Shown here: piece by piece, positions 42,826-51,436 of the stretch | Position numbering within the stretch: position 1 is the stretch's first letter | How the letters are laid out: every line of letters begins with the position of its first letter | Assembly: GCF_017985075.1 (NCBI RefSeq) | Contig: NZ_JAGNYF010000002.1 | Coordinates: 46,988-110,987 of the forward strand | Source: Flavobacterium sp. | Lineage (GTDB): Bacteria > Bacteroidota > Bacteroidia > Flavobacteriales > Flavobacteriaceae | DNA length: 64,000 nt | Direction of reading: 5' to 3' | Made by a program: the position numbers and the translations under genes | The notes under the pieces: model-generated | The model's database searches: none | Told to the model about the DNA's origin: nothing | Seen by the model: the letters and a program-made list of their open reading frames with translations, nothing else

Positions 42826-43227
42826 ATGGAAACTACTCAAGAAAAAATTAGTTTGTTGCAAGAAATGATTTCGTTTGCATTAATTGACGGCGAATTACAC
42901 GATAAAGAATATGATTTTATTGAAATTGTAGCCTATGAATTGCAAATTGATAAAGCTACTTTATTGAAATTATACGAAAATAAAGGTGAAGTTAAAGTAA
43001 TAAAAGACGAAATGAACCGAATTTGTCAGTTTTATCGTTTGGCTTTACTAATGCGTTGTGATAATGTTTTACACGAAAGAGAAATTATAAAAATTAATGA
43101 AATTGGCATTCATATGGGACTAAATCCCTATGCTATGAAACGCGTTTTAAAACTAATTGAAGAATCACCAAATCATATCGTTGACGCACATACATTAATT
43201 GCTATTTTCAGCGAACAATTGAATTAG
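42826..43227 (+). CDS. TerB-like helical protein
   Basis: A 133-residue all-helical protein of the TerB type: EKISLLQEMISFALIDGELH followed by DKEYDFIEIVAYELQIDKAT is the acidic-helix pattern of that fold, and the second half repeats it with VLHEREIIKINEIGIHMGL. TerB folds are tied to metal sensing and envelope stress, but this gene is alone and its job is unknown. The start METTQEKISLL is chosen because the -7 element at 42791-42798 overlaps any longer frame. Confidence 0.7.
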   Translation: METTQEKISLLQEMISFALIDGELHDKEYDFIEIVAYELQIDKATLLKLYENKGEVKVIKDEMNRICQFYRLALLMRCDNVLHEREIIKINEIGIHMGLNPYAMKRVLKLIEESPNHIVDAHTLIAIFSEQLN

Positions 43228-43282
43228 GTTTTCTTTAAGGTAAAAGGCAAAAGGTATAAGTAAAAAGGTTTAGAGTTTACTT

Positions 43283-43338
43283 TTATACAGGTTCTGCATA
43301 CAAATCAAATTCTGTAGCATCAATTAATACTTATTATC
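43283..43338 (-). pseudogene. rimO: Remnant of a rimO 3' end
   Basis: Read on the minus strand, this stretch encodes LIDATEFDLYAEPV and a stop, the same as the end of the intact RimO at 44797 except for the last Gln. Across the shared part the bases differ at four sites, all third-codon changes. The remnant also keeps GATAAT-AAGTATTAATTGAT, matching codons 20 or so further upstream in rimO but lacking one base and the bases between. It thus derives from a diverged rimO allele with an internal deletion. It abuts the stop codon of the uncharacterised gene at 43340. No promoter or start is kept. Confidence 0.85.
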
Positions 43339-43339
43339 A

Positions 43340-44749
43340 TTAATTTAATTTTTGTTGTTTTGACCATTCAATAATTTGAGGATATAATTCTGTAATTGTT
43401 TTTGTTGAATTTTCTTTTTTTAGTTTCATCATTTCATCATTAAATTCTTTGAATTTTATGAATCCTCTCCTTTCCGAATTCATTTTTATCCTTTCGCTAA
43501 TTACATAATCTGAAGTTTCTTTATCATAATTTTCTAAAATCCAAATGCAGAATACAGAATGTGTCATATATTCATTAAAAACGGATTGCGGATTTTTGTA
43601 CCAACCATTTTTTTCATCAGACCAAATTTTTGAGTTAAAAATTTCGGAAATTTCTTTTTTGTATTTATTACTAATTGGATTTACATAATTATGGTCAATT
43701 TCTGTAAAAACAATACCCGACATTAACCCTTCTTTTTGTTTTGATGTTAATTCTTTTTTGGAATCAATTCGGTTTGCGTCGCAAATAAACATTATACTTT
43801 CGCTGAAATAGGTATCATTTTTAATGTCTTTACCATAATATTTTTGAGTACTGTGAGAACCTCCAATTAAAGGTGAAAAGATGATTTTATATGCGTTTTG
43901 TTTAATTGGAAATTCTTTTTCTAACCAATTCCACATATTTTTAATTGGTAACAATTCTGTTACTCTATTTATATCATTTTGATAATGATTTTTATGTTTT
44001 CTATAAAACTTTCTAAAATCAGATTCATCAGAAAAATTTTGTATTAAAGGTAGTAATTCGGTAAATAGATTTGAAAATGCTTCCCAGTCATCTCCAAAAA
44101 CATAATTATAATTAGCTCCTTTTACGATTTGATTTTTATTAAATTCATACATAAAACTATTCTCCCTAAATTCAAAATACTTTTGAGTATAATCTTTGTT
44201 TTCGAATATTAATTTTTGAAAAATAGGGTGATTTAGGTAAGGTTTAAAATGCTTTTCAACTTCTTTAAAGTATTCTGTGTCTTTCTGCAAATTTGTTGCA
44301 TCTTTCCCACTTGGTGATAATGCCCAAATGATATTGGCAAGTTCATAAACTTCAGGTATATCAAATGAAATTTTCCCTTGATTTTCATTTATATATTCTT
44401 GGGAAAAATTAGCAGCTGAAGCATTAAAACGAAAAGCAACTACGGTTGTTTTCTTCGGTGTCTGAATAGTTACATAACTCTTTCTTGCAAATGGATAATT
44501 ATCTCCATTTATTGTTAGTGTATCTTTTCCAATAAATGCTTTAAGTATAATTCCTTTAGCGATATTAGTTCCCGGACTTAGTGTGTCTTTTTTACTTATA
44601 TCTAAAGAGAATGTATCAGCGTAATTAGAATATTTAAACTTTATTGTATCTGTTTCAGAATAATACGTTTTAGCTATTTTTTCTTCTATATATTGTCCTG
44701 AAACAAAGTTTATCGAAAATAAAAACAATAATAATTTTATTTTTTTCAT
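43340..44749 (-). CDS. Secreted DUF4932-like protein (possible degenerate metallopeptidase)
   Basis: A 469-residue protein with a signal peptide (MKKIKLLLFLFSINFVSG). It looks like the DUF4932 family of secreted Bacteroidetes proteins: a conserved middle with FSPLIGGSHSTQKYYGK and a segment VFTEIDHNYVNPIS. Related proteins tend to carry HExxH there, whereas this one reads TEIDH (H353), so zinc peptidase activity may be lost. It is AT-rich even for the genome. The gene sits in a cassette between intact rimO and a rimO-tail remnant and so may be a late arrival. Function unknown. Confidence 0.65.
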   Translation of the reverse strand: MKKIKLLLFLFSINFVSGQYIEEKIAKTYYSETDTIKFKYSNYADTFSLDISKKDTLSPGTNIAKGIILKAFIGKDTLTINGDNYPFARKSYVTIQTPKKTTVVAFRFNASAANFSQEYINENQGKISFDIPEVYELANIIWALSPSGKDATNLQKDTEYFKEVEKHFKPYLNHPIFQKLIFENKDYTQKYFEFRENSFMYEFNKNQIVKGANYNYVFGDDWEAFSNLFTELLPLIQNFSDESDFRKFYRKHKNHYQNDINRVTELLPIKNMWNWLEKEFPIKQNAYKIIFSPLIGGSHSTQKYYGKDIKNDTYFSESIMFICDANRIDSKKELTSKQKEGLMSGIVFTEIDHNYVNPISNKYKKEISEIFNSKIWSDEKNGWYKNPQSVFNEYMTHSVFCIWILENYDKETSDYVISERIKMNSERRGFIKFKEFNDEMMKLKKENSTKTITELYPQIIEWSKQQKLN

Positions 44750-44796
44750 TTGAATTATTTAGTAGTAATTCTAATAATAACTCAATATTTTAAAAA

Positions 44797-46110
44797 TTAT
44801 TGTACTGGCTCCGCATACAAATCAAATTCTGTAGCGTCAATGATTTTTAAATTTACGAAATCACCTGTTTTTAAATAGAATTTTGAAGCGTCAATTAATA
44901 CTTCATTATCTACATCAGGACTGTCAAATTCAGTTCTTCCAACAAAATGTTCACCTTCTTTTCTGTCGATGACACATTTAAATGTTTGTCCAATTTTTTC
45001 TTGATTTAATTCCCAAGAAATTTGCGCTTGGATATCCATAATTTGTGCTGCTCGGTCTTGTTTTACTTCTTCAGGTACATCGTCTTCTAATAAATACGCG
45101 TGCGTGTTTTCTTCGTGAGAATAGGTAAAGCAACCCAAACGTTCGAAACGCATTTCCTCAACCCAATTTTTAAGAATGTTGAAATCTTCTTCAGTTTCGC
45201 CAGGATAACCCACAATTAAAGTCGTTCTAATGGTCATTTCTGGAACTAACGCTCTAAATTCTTGAATTAAATTCGTTGTTTTTTCTTGAGTCGTTCCGCG
45301 TCGCATCGATTTTAAAATGCTATCTGAAATGTGTTGTAGCGGAATATCTAGATAATTACAAATTTTTGGTTCGCGTTTCATTAATTCTAAAACGTCCATT
45401 GGAAAACCAGTAGGGAAGGCGTAATGTAATCGAATCCATTCAATTCCTTCCACTTTAACTAAGGCTTCTAAAAGTTCAGCTAAATTTCTTTTTTTGTATA
45501 AATCTAAACCGTAATAGGTTAAATCTTGTGCAATTAAAATTAATTCTTTAACCCCATTTTTTGCTAATTTCTCCGCTTCAATCACCAAATGTTCAATAGG
45601 AGTAGACTTGTGTTTTCCTCTCATTAAAGGAATCGCACAAAAACTACAAGGTCTATCGCAACCTTCAGCAATTTTTAAATAGGCGTAATTTTTAGGCGTT
45701 GTGGTTAAACGTTCTCCAATTAATTCATGTTTATAATCAGCACCTAATGCTTTTAATAATAAAGGTAATTCAGTAGTTCCAAAAAACTGGTCTATGTTTG
45801 GGATTTCTTTTTCTAAATCGGGTCTGTAACGTTCAGATAAACAGCCTGTAACAAAAACTTTGTCTACTAAACCTTGTTCTTTCTTTTCGGCATATTCTAA
45901 AATCGTATTTACCGATTCTTCTTTCGCATTATCAATAAAACCACACGTATTAATTACTATAATATTCCCTTCGTCTTTTGTGGCTTCGTGTGTTACTTCT
46001 TTTCCGTTGGCACGAAGTTGTCCCATTAAAACTTCACTATCATATACGTTTTTAGAACAACCTAAGGTAATGACGTTGATTTTATTTTTCTTTAAAGACT
46101 TGGTTCTCAT
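44797..46110 (-). CDS. rimO: Ribosomal protein uS12 methylthiotransferase RimO
   Basis: A 437-residue radical-SAM enzyme that adds a methylthio group to an aspartate of ribosomal protein uS12. The N-terminal UPF0004 domain has TLGCSKNVYDSEVLMGQL and INTCGFIDNAKEES with cluster-binding cysteines and the third in VTGCLSERYRPDL. The radical-SAM domain has CDRPCSFCAIPLMRGKH (CxxxCxxC). The C-terminal TRAM domain (about 370-437) ends EFDLYAEPVQ. A promoter lies at 46134-46141. The 3' end is partly duplicated at 43283-43338. Confidence 0.96.
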   Translation of the reverse strand: MRTKSLKKNKINVITLGCSKNVYDSEVLMGQLRANGKEVTHEATKDEGNIIVINTCGFIDNAKEESVNTILEYAEKKEQGLVDKVFVTGCLSERYRPDLEKEIPNIDQFFGTTELPLLLKALGADYKHELIGERLTTTPKNYAYLKIAEGCDRPCSFCAIPLMRGKHKSTPIEHLVIEAEKLAKNGVKELILIAQDLTYYGLDLYKKRNLAELLEALVKVEGIEWIRLHYAFPTGFPMDVLELMKREPKICNYLDIPLQHISDSILKSMRRGTTQEKTTNLIQEFRALVPEMTIRTTLIVGYPGETEEDFNILKNWVEEMRFERLGCFTYSHEENTHAYLLEDDVPEEVKQDRAAQIMDIQAQISWELNQEKIGQTFKCVIDRKEGEHFVGRTEFDSPDVDNEVLIDASKFYLKTGDFVNLKIIDATEFDLYAEPVQ

Positions 46111-46133
46111 AGTATTTGTTTTGTTTCAGGGTG

Positions 46134-46141
46134 CAAAATTA
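46134..46141 (-). promoter_or_regulatory. -7 element for rimO
   Basis: TAATTTTG on the minus strand, 24 bases before the rimO start. Confidence 0.55.
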
Positions 46142-46143
46142 AT

Positions 46144-46180
46144 AAAAAAATGTCGCTAAACTTGAAGTAAAGCGACATTT
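46144..46180 (-). terminator. Terminator after the FadL-type porin gene
   Basis: On the minus strand, stem AAATGTCGCT/AGCGACATTT followed by a T-run. Confidence 0.82.
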
Positions 46181-46200
46181 ATGAAATATTTGTGTGTGAT

Positions 46201-47718
46201 TTAAAAATTTACCACATACGTTAAAGTGACATTATTGTTTTTATTTTTAATTCTTGCCGTATCATTCAAGCCAGAAGTTAATAAAGCTTCTGTTCTTTCA
46301 CGATTTTCGTTAGTATACGAAATATCTAATTTAGAATTTCCGAAATTATATCCTAAACCACTAGAATAACTTGTTACATCACCAAAAGCGGTTTTTACTT
46401 TGTAAGGACTTTGTTCAAATCGATACCCACCTCTAACGCTCCATTGTTTTATTTTGTATTCACCACCAATTCGTAGTTCGTAATTGTCTTGTAATTCGTT
46501 TTTAATTTGCGTGTTTAAAGTACTATAAATAATTTCTTTAGTAGGTTTAAATTGAGTATTAGCATAGTTTTTACTGATGTAATCCACACTTAATAACCCT
46601 TTTTTACCAAATAAAACAGTTGCACTACTAGTTAATTTGCTAGGCGTTTGAATTTTATAAGTTGGATACACGTTTACTGCATTTGGATTTGCAAATGCTT
46701 GATCCATCGTTGAAACAAGTGTAGTAGGATTAGTGTAGTTGTAATATGATGATACAGTTTGGGTTAATTCATCATTTAAGCGATACCAAGTTGGTGTTTC
46801 GTAAGCCAATCCTATACGAATATTTTGATTTGCTTTATAAATTGCTCCAAAATTCATAGAGAAACCAGAACCATACGTATATAATTCGTTGTTAAAACGT
46901 GCCGTATCAATGCTATAATATTCATCATAAAAAGCATTCAAATTACTTTCATACAATGAAGAAGTTCTTAAATAATCTGTAAAATGAAAATTCATATTCA
47001 TACCTACATATAATCTATCTTCATAGGCGCCGGAAAAGTTCATGGTGAATTTTCCATTATATCCTTTGGCTTGAATGGTATTTTTATGAAAATAATTTCC
47101 TCCTGTTGGTACATTGGTGTAGTAATTATCACCAGCCGAATCATAATCTAACATGTAAGAATTATATCCTAACCAAGCTTGTTGTTCAATAAAATTTAAT
47201 TCATCATAATATGTACCACCTAAATTTCCAACACCATTATTACCATTCGCAAAACGCAAGAAATAACTGTCCATCGAATTGTACAGATTTGTCCCTTCAC
47301 TCACAATAAAATCATCAAAATTATTGGCATTTTCATAATTTAAACCTAAAGCGAATTTTTTCCAACCACTTTTTGATTGACTGTCATTAAAAACAAATAC
47401 TGCACCCAATTGATTGATGTCTAAAGAATTTTCATTTGTTTTACTATTTGTCCCAAAATAGCTAGCTGTATTACTTTTGTTAAAGCTAGACAATGATATG
47501 GTAGCTTGATTGTAATTGAAAATTGAAGATCCAGCCGGATTATTATTTATAGCTGACAAATCACCTCCAATAGCACCAAATGCACCACCCATTGCTCTGT
47601 ATCTGGCAGTTCCATTTAAATTTTGTATGCCATAACGTAACGCATCCGACATAGTGGTTTCTTGTGCGCTAACTGTAAAAGCACTTCCAATTAATAAAGA
47701 AAACAGTATTTTTTTCAT
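46201..47718 (-). CDS. Outer membrane protein, OmpP1/FadL family
   Basis: A 505-residue outer-membrane beta-barrel transporter for hydrophobic compounds. A signal peptide (MKKILFSLLIGSAFTVSAQE, cleaved after SAQ) is followed by the N-terminal plug (SDALRYGIQNLNGTARYRAM) and the family's GGAFGAIGGDLSAINNNPAG. Fourteen or so beta strands end in a terminal aromatic-type strand NVTLTYVVNF. The start is set at the signal Met; a longer frame would put 19 basic residues before it. The next gene upstream on the same strand encodes the Gly-rich lipoprotein, 68 bases away. Confidence 0.85.
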   Translation of the reverse strand: MKKILFSLLIGSAFTVSAQETTMSDALRYGIQNLNGTARYRAMGGAFGAIGGDLSAINNNPAGSSIFNYNQATISLSSFNKSNTASYFGTNSKTNENSLDINQLGAVFVFNDSQSKSGWKKFALGLNYENANNFDDFIVSEGTNLYNSMDSYFLRFANGNNGVGNLGGTYYDELNFIEQQAWLGYNSYMLDYDSAGDNYYTNVPTGGNYFHKNTIQAKGYNGKFTMNFSGAYEDRLYVGMNMNFHFTDYLRTSSLYESNLNAFYDEYYSIDTARFNNELYTYGSGFSMNFGAIYKANQNIRIGLAYETPTWYRLNDELTQTVSSYYNYTNPTTLVSTMDQAFANPNAVNVYPTYKIQTPSKLTSSATVLFGKKGLLSVDYISKNYANTQFKPTKEIIYSTLNTQIKNELQDNYELRIGGEYKIKQWSVRGGYRFEQSPYKVKTAFGDVTSYSSGLGYNFGNSKLDISYTNENRERTEALLTSGLNDTARIKNKNNNVTLTYVVNF

Positions 47719-47786
47719 AAATGTAAAATTATATTTTTTTAAGAAACCTGCTTGTGTTTTTTTAACAGGTTTCATGTATTTGTTTT

Positions 47787-48845
47787 TTATCTTCCACCAC
47801 GACCGCCGCCGCCAGATCTTCCACCTCCAGTAGAGCCACCTCCACCAAATCCACCTGAACTTCTTGGTGTTGATATGGTTCTAGGTGCTTCACTTCTTGG
47901 AGTTTCATTTCTTGGTGTGTAAGTTCTTGGTTCTGAGGTTTGTGTTCTCGGAGTTCCAGTATTTGTGTTTCCTCTTGGGTTATATGTTCTTGGATCAGAA
48001 ATTGGTGCTCTTGGTGTACCAGTGTTTGTGTTTCCTCTTGGGTTAAAAGTTCTTGGCTCTGATACTTGTGTTCTAGGCGTACCTATTGCATTTCCTCTAG
48101 GTTGCCCAATTTGAGTTCTTGGACTTCCAATAGTATTTCCTACTCTTCCAGAAGCAATTCTTCCTGAATTACCATTATTATTTACATAGCCACCACGAGG
48201 TCCGTTATTGTGCACTACATTTCTGCCGCCACCATACCAACCATTTCCATAATAACTGTTGTACCAGCCATTTCCGTAATAACCTCCGTAGTAGCCACCA
48301 TAAAATCCGTTACCCCAATAAGGTCCGTAATAGCCACCATACCAGTTGTTGTAACCCCAGCCATTTCCATACCAGCCATTTCCATAAAAATTATTCCAAC
48401 CCCAGCCGTTTCCATACCACCAGTTATTGCCATACCAATTATTGTATCCCCATCCATTTCCATACCATCTCGAATTTCCATATACGTTTAAAGTGATATT
48501 GCTAGTCTGGTTTTCACCCCAACCTCCATAACTAGTCCTATTTTCTTGAACATATACCGTGTCGGGTGCTGATGAATAGTTGTCTACATCTGTTAATACT
48601 TCTGTAGGCCCAAACTCTTCTTTCATACTTTTAAATTGTTGGGTATACATATTGTTGTTCGAGCTTGAACTTGTTTCATTTTGTACAACTCGTTTTGCTT
48701 TTTCTGAATTATCAGGACCATACACGCCATCATCATCATAATAAGATGAATTTTGGTACGAACCACAACTCACTACTGTAAGTGTACCTACAATTAGACT
48801 TAAAAATCTAAGTGTTTTTAGCTGAAAAATGCGATTTGTTTTCAT
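47787..48845 (-). CDS. Low-complexity Gly/Tyr/Trp/Asn-rich lipoprotein
   Basis: A 352-residue exported protein with a lipobox ending TLTVVSCGS (C27). It has three unusual parts: acidic and Ser-rich (28-115); a stretch from about 118 to 210 built of YGNGW, WYGNN, YGGYYG and related units; and a tail with repeated GTPR, PRGNTNTGTPR and PRT units that ends in poly-Gly/Arg (GGGGSTGGGRSGGGGRGGR). No enzymatic motif is seen. It may be an elastomeric or surface-adhesive protein or a biofilm-matrix component; this is inference only. It lies upstream of the FadL gene on the same strand. Confidence 0.8.
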   Translation of the reverse strand: MKTNRIFQLKTLRFLSLIVGTLTVVSCGSYQNSSYYDDDGVYGPDNSEKAKRVVQNETSSSSNNNMYTQQFKSMKEEFGPTEVLTDVDNYSSAPDTVYVQENRTSYGGWGENQTSNITLNVYGNSRWYGNGWGYNNWYGNNWWYGNGWGWNNFYGNGWYGNGWGYNNWYGGYYGPYWGNGFYGGYYGGYYGNGWYNSYYGNGWYGGGRNVVHNNGPRGGYVNNNGNSGRIASGRVGNTIGSPRTQIGQPRGNAIGTPRTQVSEPRTFNPRGNTNTGTPRAPISDPRTYNPRGNTNTGTPRTQTSEPRTYTPRNETPRSEAPRTISTPRSSGGFGGGGSTGGGRSGGGGRGGR

Positions 48846-48941
48846 ATATATTAATTTTTATTGTTGGTCTTTACAAAATTAAGTAGTTTTGTACCACTAA
48901 AGTAATACAAATTAAACAAATTTTGTGCCAATATTAAAAAA

Positions 48942-50420
48942 ATGAGTAAAAATTTAACAACTAGAAGCGAAGATTATTCTGCATGGTATAACGAATTGGT
49001 CGTAAAGGCTGATTTAGCTGAGAATTCAGGGGTAAGAGGTTGTATGGTAATTAAACCATACGGTTATGCAATTTGGGAAAAAATGCAAGCTGAATTAGAT
49101 AAAATGTTTAAAGAAACCGGTCATAGTAATGCATATTTTCCATTATTTGTGCCAAAAAGTATGTTTGAAGCGGAAGAAAAAAACGCAGAAGGCTTTGCAA
49201 AAGAATGTGCTATTGTTACTCATTATAGATTAAAAAACGATCCAGACAAACCAGGTAAATTAATGGTGGATCCAAATGCGAAGTTAGAAGAAGAGCTAAT
49301 TGTTCGACCAACATCTGAAGCTATTATATGGAGTACTTATAAAGGATGGGTGCAATCTTATAGAGATTTACCTTTATTAATTAACCAATGGGCAAATGTT
49401 GTGCGTTGGGAAATGAGAACGCGTTTGTTTTTGAGAACTGCCGAATTTTTATGGCAAGAAGGTCATACCGCACACGCTACAAAAGAAGAAGCATTAGAAG
49501 AATCAGAAAAAATGATGCACGTTTATGCTGATTTTGCTGAAAATTTTATGGCTATTCCAGTTGTGAAAGGATTAAAAACAGAAACAGAACGTTTTGCTGG
49601 AGCAGATGAAACGTATTGTATAGAGGCTCTAATGCAAGATGGAAAGGCATTACAAGCTGGTACTTCGCACTTTTTAGGTCAAAATTTTGCCAAAGCATTT
49701 GATGTAAAATTCACCAATCAAGAAGGGAAGCAGGAGTATGTTTGGGGAACGTCTTGGGGTGTTTCTACTCGTTTAATGGGTGCTTTGGTGATGACACATT
49801 CAGATGATAACGGATTAGTATTGCCACCAAACGTAGCGCCAATTCAGGTTGTTATTGTACCGATTTTTAGAACCGACGAAGAATTTGAACGTATTTCAGA
49901 AGTAGCAAATGGTTTAGTTTCACAATTCAAAAAACTTAATATTTCTGTAAAATTTGATAATAGAACCACTCAAAAACCAGGATTTAAATTTGCAGAATGG
50001 GAACTAAAAGGTGTGCCTGTTCGTTTAGCTATTGGTCCGAAAGATTTAGAAAACGGAACTTTTGAAGTGGCACGAAGAGATACTTTAAGTAAAGAAGTGA
50101 AACCAGCTGATGGAATTGTAACCTATATTCAAGATTTATTAGAGCAAATTCAGAATGATTTATTTAATAAAGCTATAGATTATCGTACTGAACATACTAC
50201 AGAAGTGAATTCGTATGCTGAATTTAAAGATGTTTTAGAACATAAAACAGGTTTTGTTTCTGCACATTGGGACGGAACCGCTGCAACTGAAGATAAAATA
50301 AAAGAGGAAACCAAGGCAACGATTAGATGTATTCCTTTGGATAGAGTAGAAGAAGATGGAGTTTGTATTTTCTCAGGAGCACCATCAAAAGGAAGAGTTT
50401 TATTCGCAAAAGCGTATTAA
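48942..50420 (+). CDS. proS: Proline--tRNA ligase
   Basis: A 492-residue class II aminoacyl-tRNA synthetase of the archaeal/eukaryotic-like type, with no large editing insertion as found in E. coli ProRS (about 570 aa). N-terminus [20 protein letters not shown] and motifs [20 protein letters not shown] (motif 1-2 area), [20 protein letters not shown] and [20 protein letters not shown] (motif 3) match. A C-terminal ancillary domain follows near 395-492. It has its own upstream region. No tRNA-Pro is nearby. Confidence 0.95.
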   Translation: MSKNLTTRSEDYSAWYNELVVKADLAENSGVRGCMVIKPYGYAIWEKMQAELDKMFKETGHSNAYFPLFVPKSMFEAEEKNAEGFAKECAIVTHYRLKNDPDKPGKLMVDPNAKLEEELIVRPTSEAIIWSTYKGWVQSYRDLPLLINQWANVVRWEMRTRLFLRTAEFLWQEGHTAHATKEEALEESEKMMHVYADFAENFMAIPVVKGLKTETERFAGADETYCIEALMQDGKALQAGTSHFLGQNFAKAFDVKFTNQEGKQEYVWGTSWGVSTRLMGALVMTHSDDNGLVLPPNVAPIQVVIVPIFRTDEEFERISEVANGLVSQFKKLNISVKFDNRTTQKPGFKFAEWELKGVPVRLAIGPKDLENGTFEVARRDTLSKEVKPADGIVTYIQDLLEQIQNDLFNKAIDYRTEHTTEVNSYAEFKDVLEHKTGFVSAHWDGTAATEDKIKEETKATIRCIPLDRVEEDGVCIFSGAPSKGRVLFAKAY

Positions 50421-50422
50421 GC

Positions 50423-50446
50423 GATTTACGATTTACGATTTACGAT
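50423..50446. repeat. 7-bp tandem repeat (GATTTAC x3)
   Basis: Three direct copies of GATTTAC plus a partial fourth, between proS and the tRNA promoter. Similar in type to the ATTCGTA tract at 41945. Confidence 0.8.
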
Positions 50447-50545
50447 TTGGAATTTTAGATTTGGAATTTCTATTTTTAATAAATGTCTTATAAATAGAGC
50501 ATTAAACGAAGGTTTTTAAAAAAACTGAAAATTTTCACATTAGGT

Positions 50546-50575
50546 ATTGCACAAATAAAAAATAGTTGTATTTTT
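50546..50575 (+). promoter_or_regulatory. Promoter of the tRNA-Glu genes (TTG-N19-TATTTTTG)
   Basis: TTG at 50546-50548 and TATTTTTG at 50568-50575 with exactly 19 bases between, 24 bases before the first tRNA. Consensus Bacteroidetes promoter. Confidence 0.7.
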
Positions 50576-50599
50576 GCACTCGCATTACGGAAATGTAAT

Positions 50600-50671
50600 G
50601 GTCCGTTCGTCTATCGGTTAGGACGCCAGGTTTTCATCCTGGTAAGAGGGGTTCGATTCCCCTACGGACTA
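50600..50671 (+). tRNA. trnE: tRNA-Glu (anticodon TTC), copy 1
   Basis: A 72-base cloverleaf. The acceptor GGTCCGT pairs with ACGGACT (G1 with U72) and the discriminator is A. The anticodon stem CCAGG/CCTGG holds loop TTTTCAT with anticodon TTC, which reads glutamate codons. T-arm AGGGG TTCGATT CCCCT. No CCA is encoded. Confidence 0.97.
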
Positions 50672-50704
50672 CACTGTTTTTACTGAAACATTAAATCAGT
50701 TACT

Positions 50705-50776
50705 GGTCCGTTCGTCTATCGGTTAGGACGCCAGGTTTTCATCCTGGTAAGAGGGGTTCGATTCCCCTACGGACTA
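50705..50776 (+). tRNA. trnE: tRNA-Glu (anticodon TTC), copy 2
   Basis: Identical in all 72 bases to the copy at 50600-50671, with 33 bases between. It has no promoter of its own, so it is cotranscribed with the first. Confidence 0.97.
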
Positions 50777-50938
50777 CAAATTAGTTTTGAAATGGTTTTA
50801 TGAAATGGGTTTTGGTGTCTCCTTTACTTGTTTTGTTAGTTAAAACTGAAGTGATTGAATTTAAAATCAATTGTGGGAGGTTTTTCTTATTTTTCTACTA
50901 ATATATAAAATAGTTATTTACATTTAAAATATAAAAAA

Positions 50939-51190
50939 ATGGCAAATCATAAGTCAGCTTTAAAAAGAATTAGAAGCAACGAGAAAAGAAGAGTATTAAA
51001 CAAATACCAACACAAAACGACACGTAATGCGATTAAAGCAATTCGTTTAGCAACTGTAAAAGCAGAAGCTGCAGCGAAATTACCTGTTGTTATTTCAATG
51101 ATTGACAAATTAGCTAAGAAAAACATTATTCATGCTAATAAAGCGTCAAACTTAAAATCTAAGTTAACAAAATTAGTTGCTAAATTATAA
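50939..51190 (+). CDS. rpsT: Small ribosomal subunit protein bS20
   Basis: An 83-residue very basic helical protein of the 30S subunit: MANHKSALKRIRSNEKRRVL, then KYQHKTTRNAIKAIRLATVK and KKNIIHANKASNLKSKLTKL, the usual bS20 pattern and length. It follows the tRNA-Glu pair by 162 bases and is followed by a strong terminator. Confidence 0.96.
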   Translation: MANHKSALKRIRSNEKRRVLNKYQHKTTRNAIKAIRLATVKAEAAAKLPVVISMIDKLAKKNIIHANKASNLKSKLTKLVAKL

Positions 51191-51210
51191 TTAGTAATTT
51201 AAGATAATTT

Positions 51211-51241
51211 AAAAGTCCTGATGAAAATCAGGACTTTTTTT
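51211..51241 (+). terminator. Rho-independent terminator after rpsT
   Basis: Stem AAAAGTCCTGA/TCAGGACTTTT with T-run. Confidence 0.88.
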
Positions 51242-51262
51242 GTTTATTATCTTTTTCCATCT

Positions 51263-51287
51263 GTTGCCTGAGGTTCTCGAAGGCAAC
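51263..51287. repeat. Palindromic repeat, CTTCGAGARCCTCAG family (copy 3)
   Basis: CTGAGGTTCTCGAAG, the complement of the family core, flanked by GTTGC and GCAAC. Confidence 0.75.
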
Positions 51288-51385
51288 GCAATTATAAATT
51301 ATAACATAATATGTTGAGGTTATTATATTGAAAATGAAACATTTTACTTCAAAATTTATTAAAATGTAAACTAAATAAATAGTTG

Positions 51386-51416
51386 TTTGAATATCAAGAT
51401 AATAAACGTACCTTTG
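51386..51416 (+). promoter_or_regulatory. Promoter of typA (TTTG-N19-TACCTTTG)
   Basis: TTTG at 51386-51389 and TACCTTTG at 51409-51416 with exactly 19 bases between. It ends 20 bases before ATG 51437. A longer in-frame reading of typA from 51383 would overlap it and is therefore rejected. Confidence 0.75.
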
Positions 51417-51436
51417 CACTTTCAAAAAAAGAATAT

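Noticed and set aside
43283-44796. A genomic island or integrative element at the rimO tail.
   Set aside because: No integrase, transposase or tRNA lies nearby; the extent is one gene, so a recombination event is a better account.
48210-48491. Open frames in other frames across the YGNGW gene.
   Set aside because: Composition (Ile/Thr/Pro-rich or Met/Gly-rich) is a product of the repeat; the lipobox-bearing frame is the real one.
50600-50776. tRNA pair as a phage attachment site.
   Set aside because: Both copies are complete and identical, and no integrase or att remnant is found on either side.
51383-51436. An 18-residue N-terminal extension of TypA.
   Set aside because: It overlaps a perfectly spaced promoter and is absent from the family.
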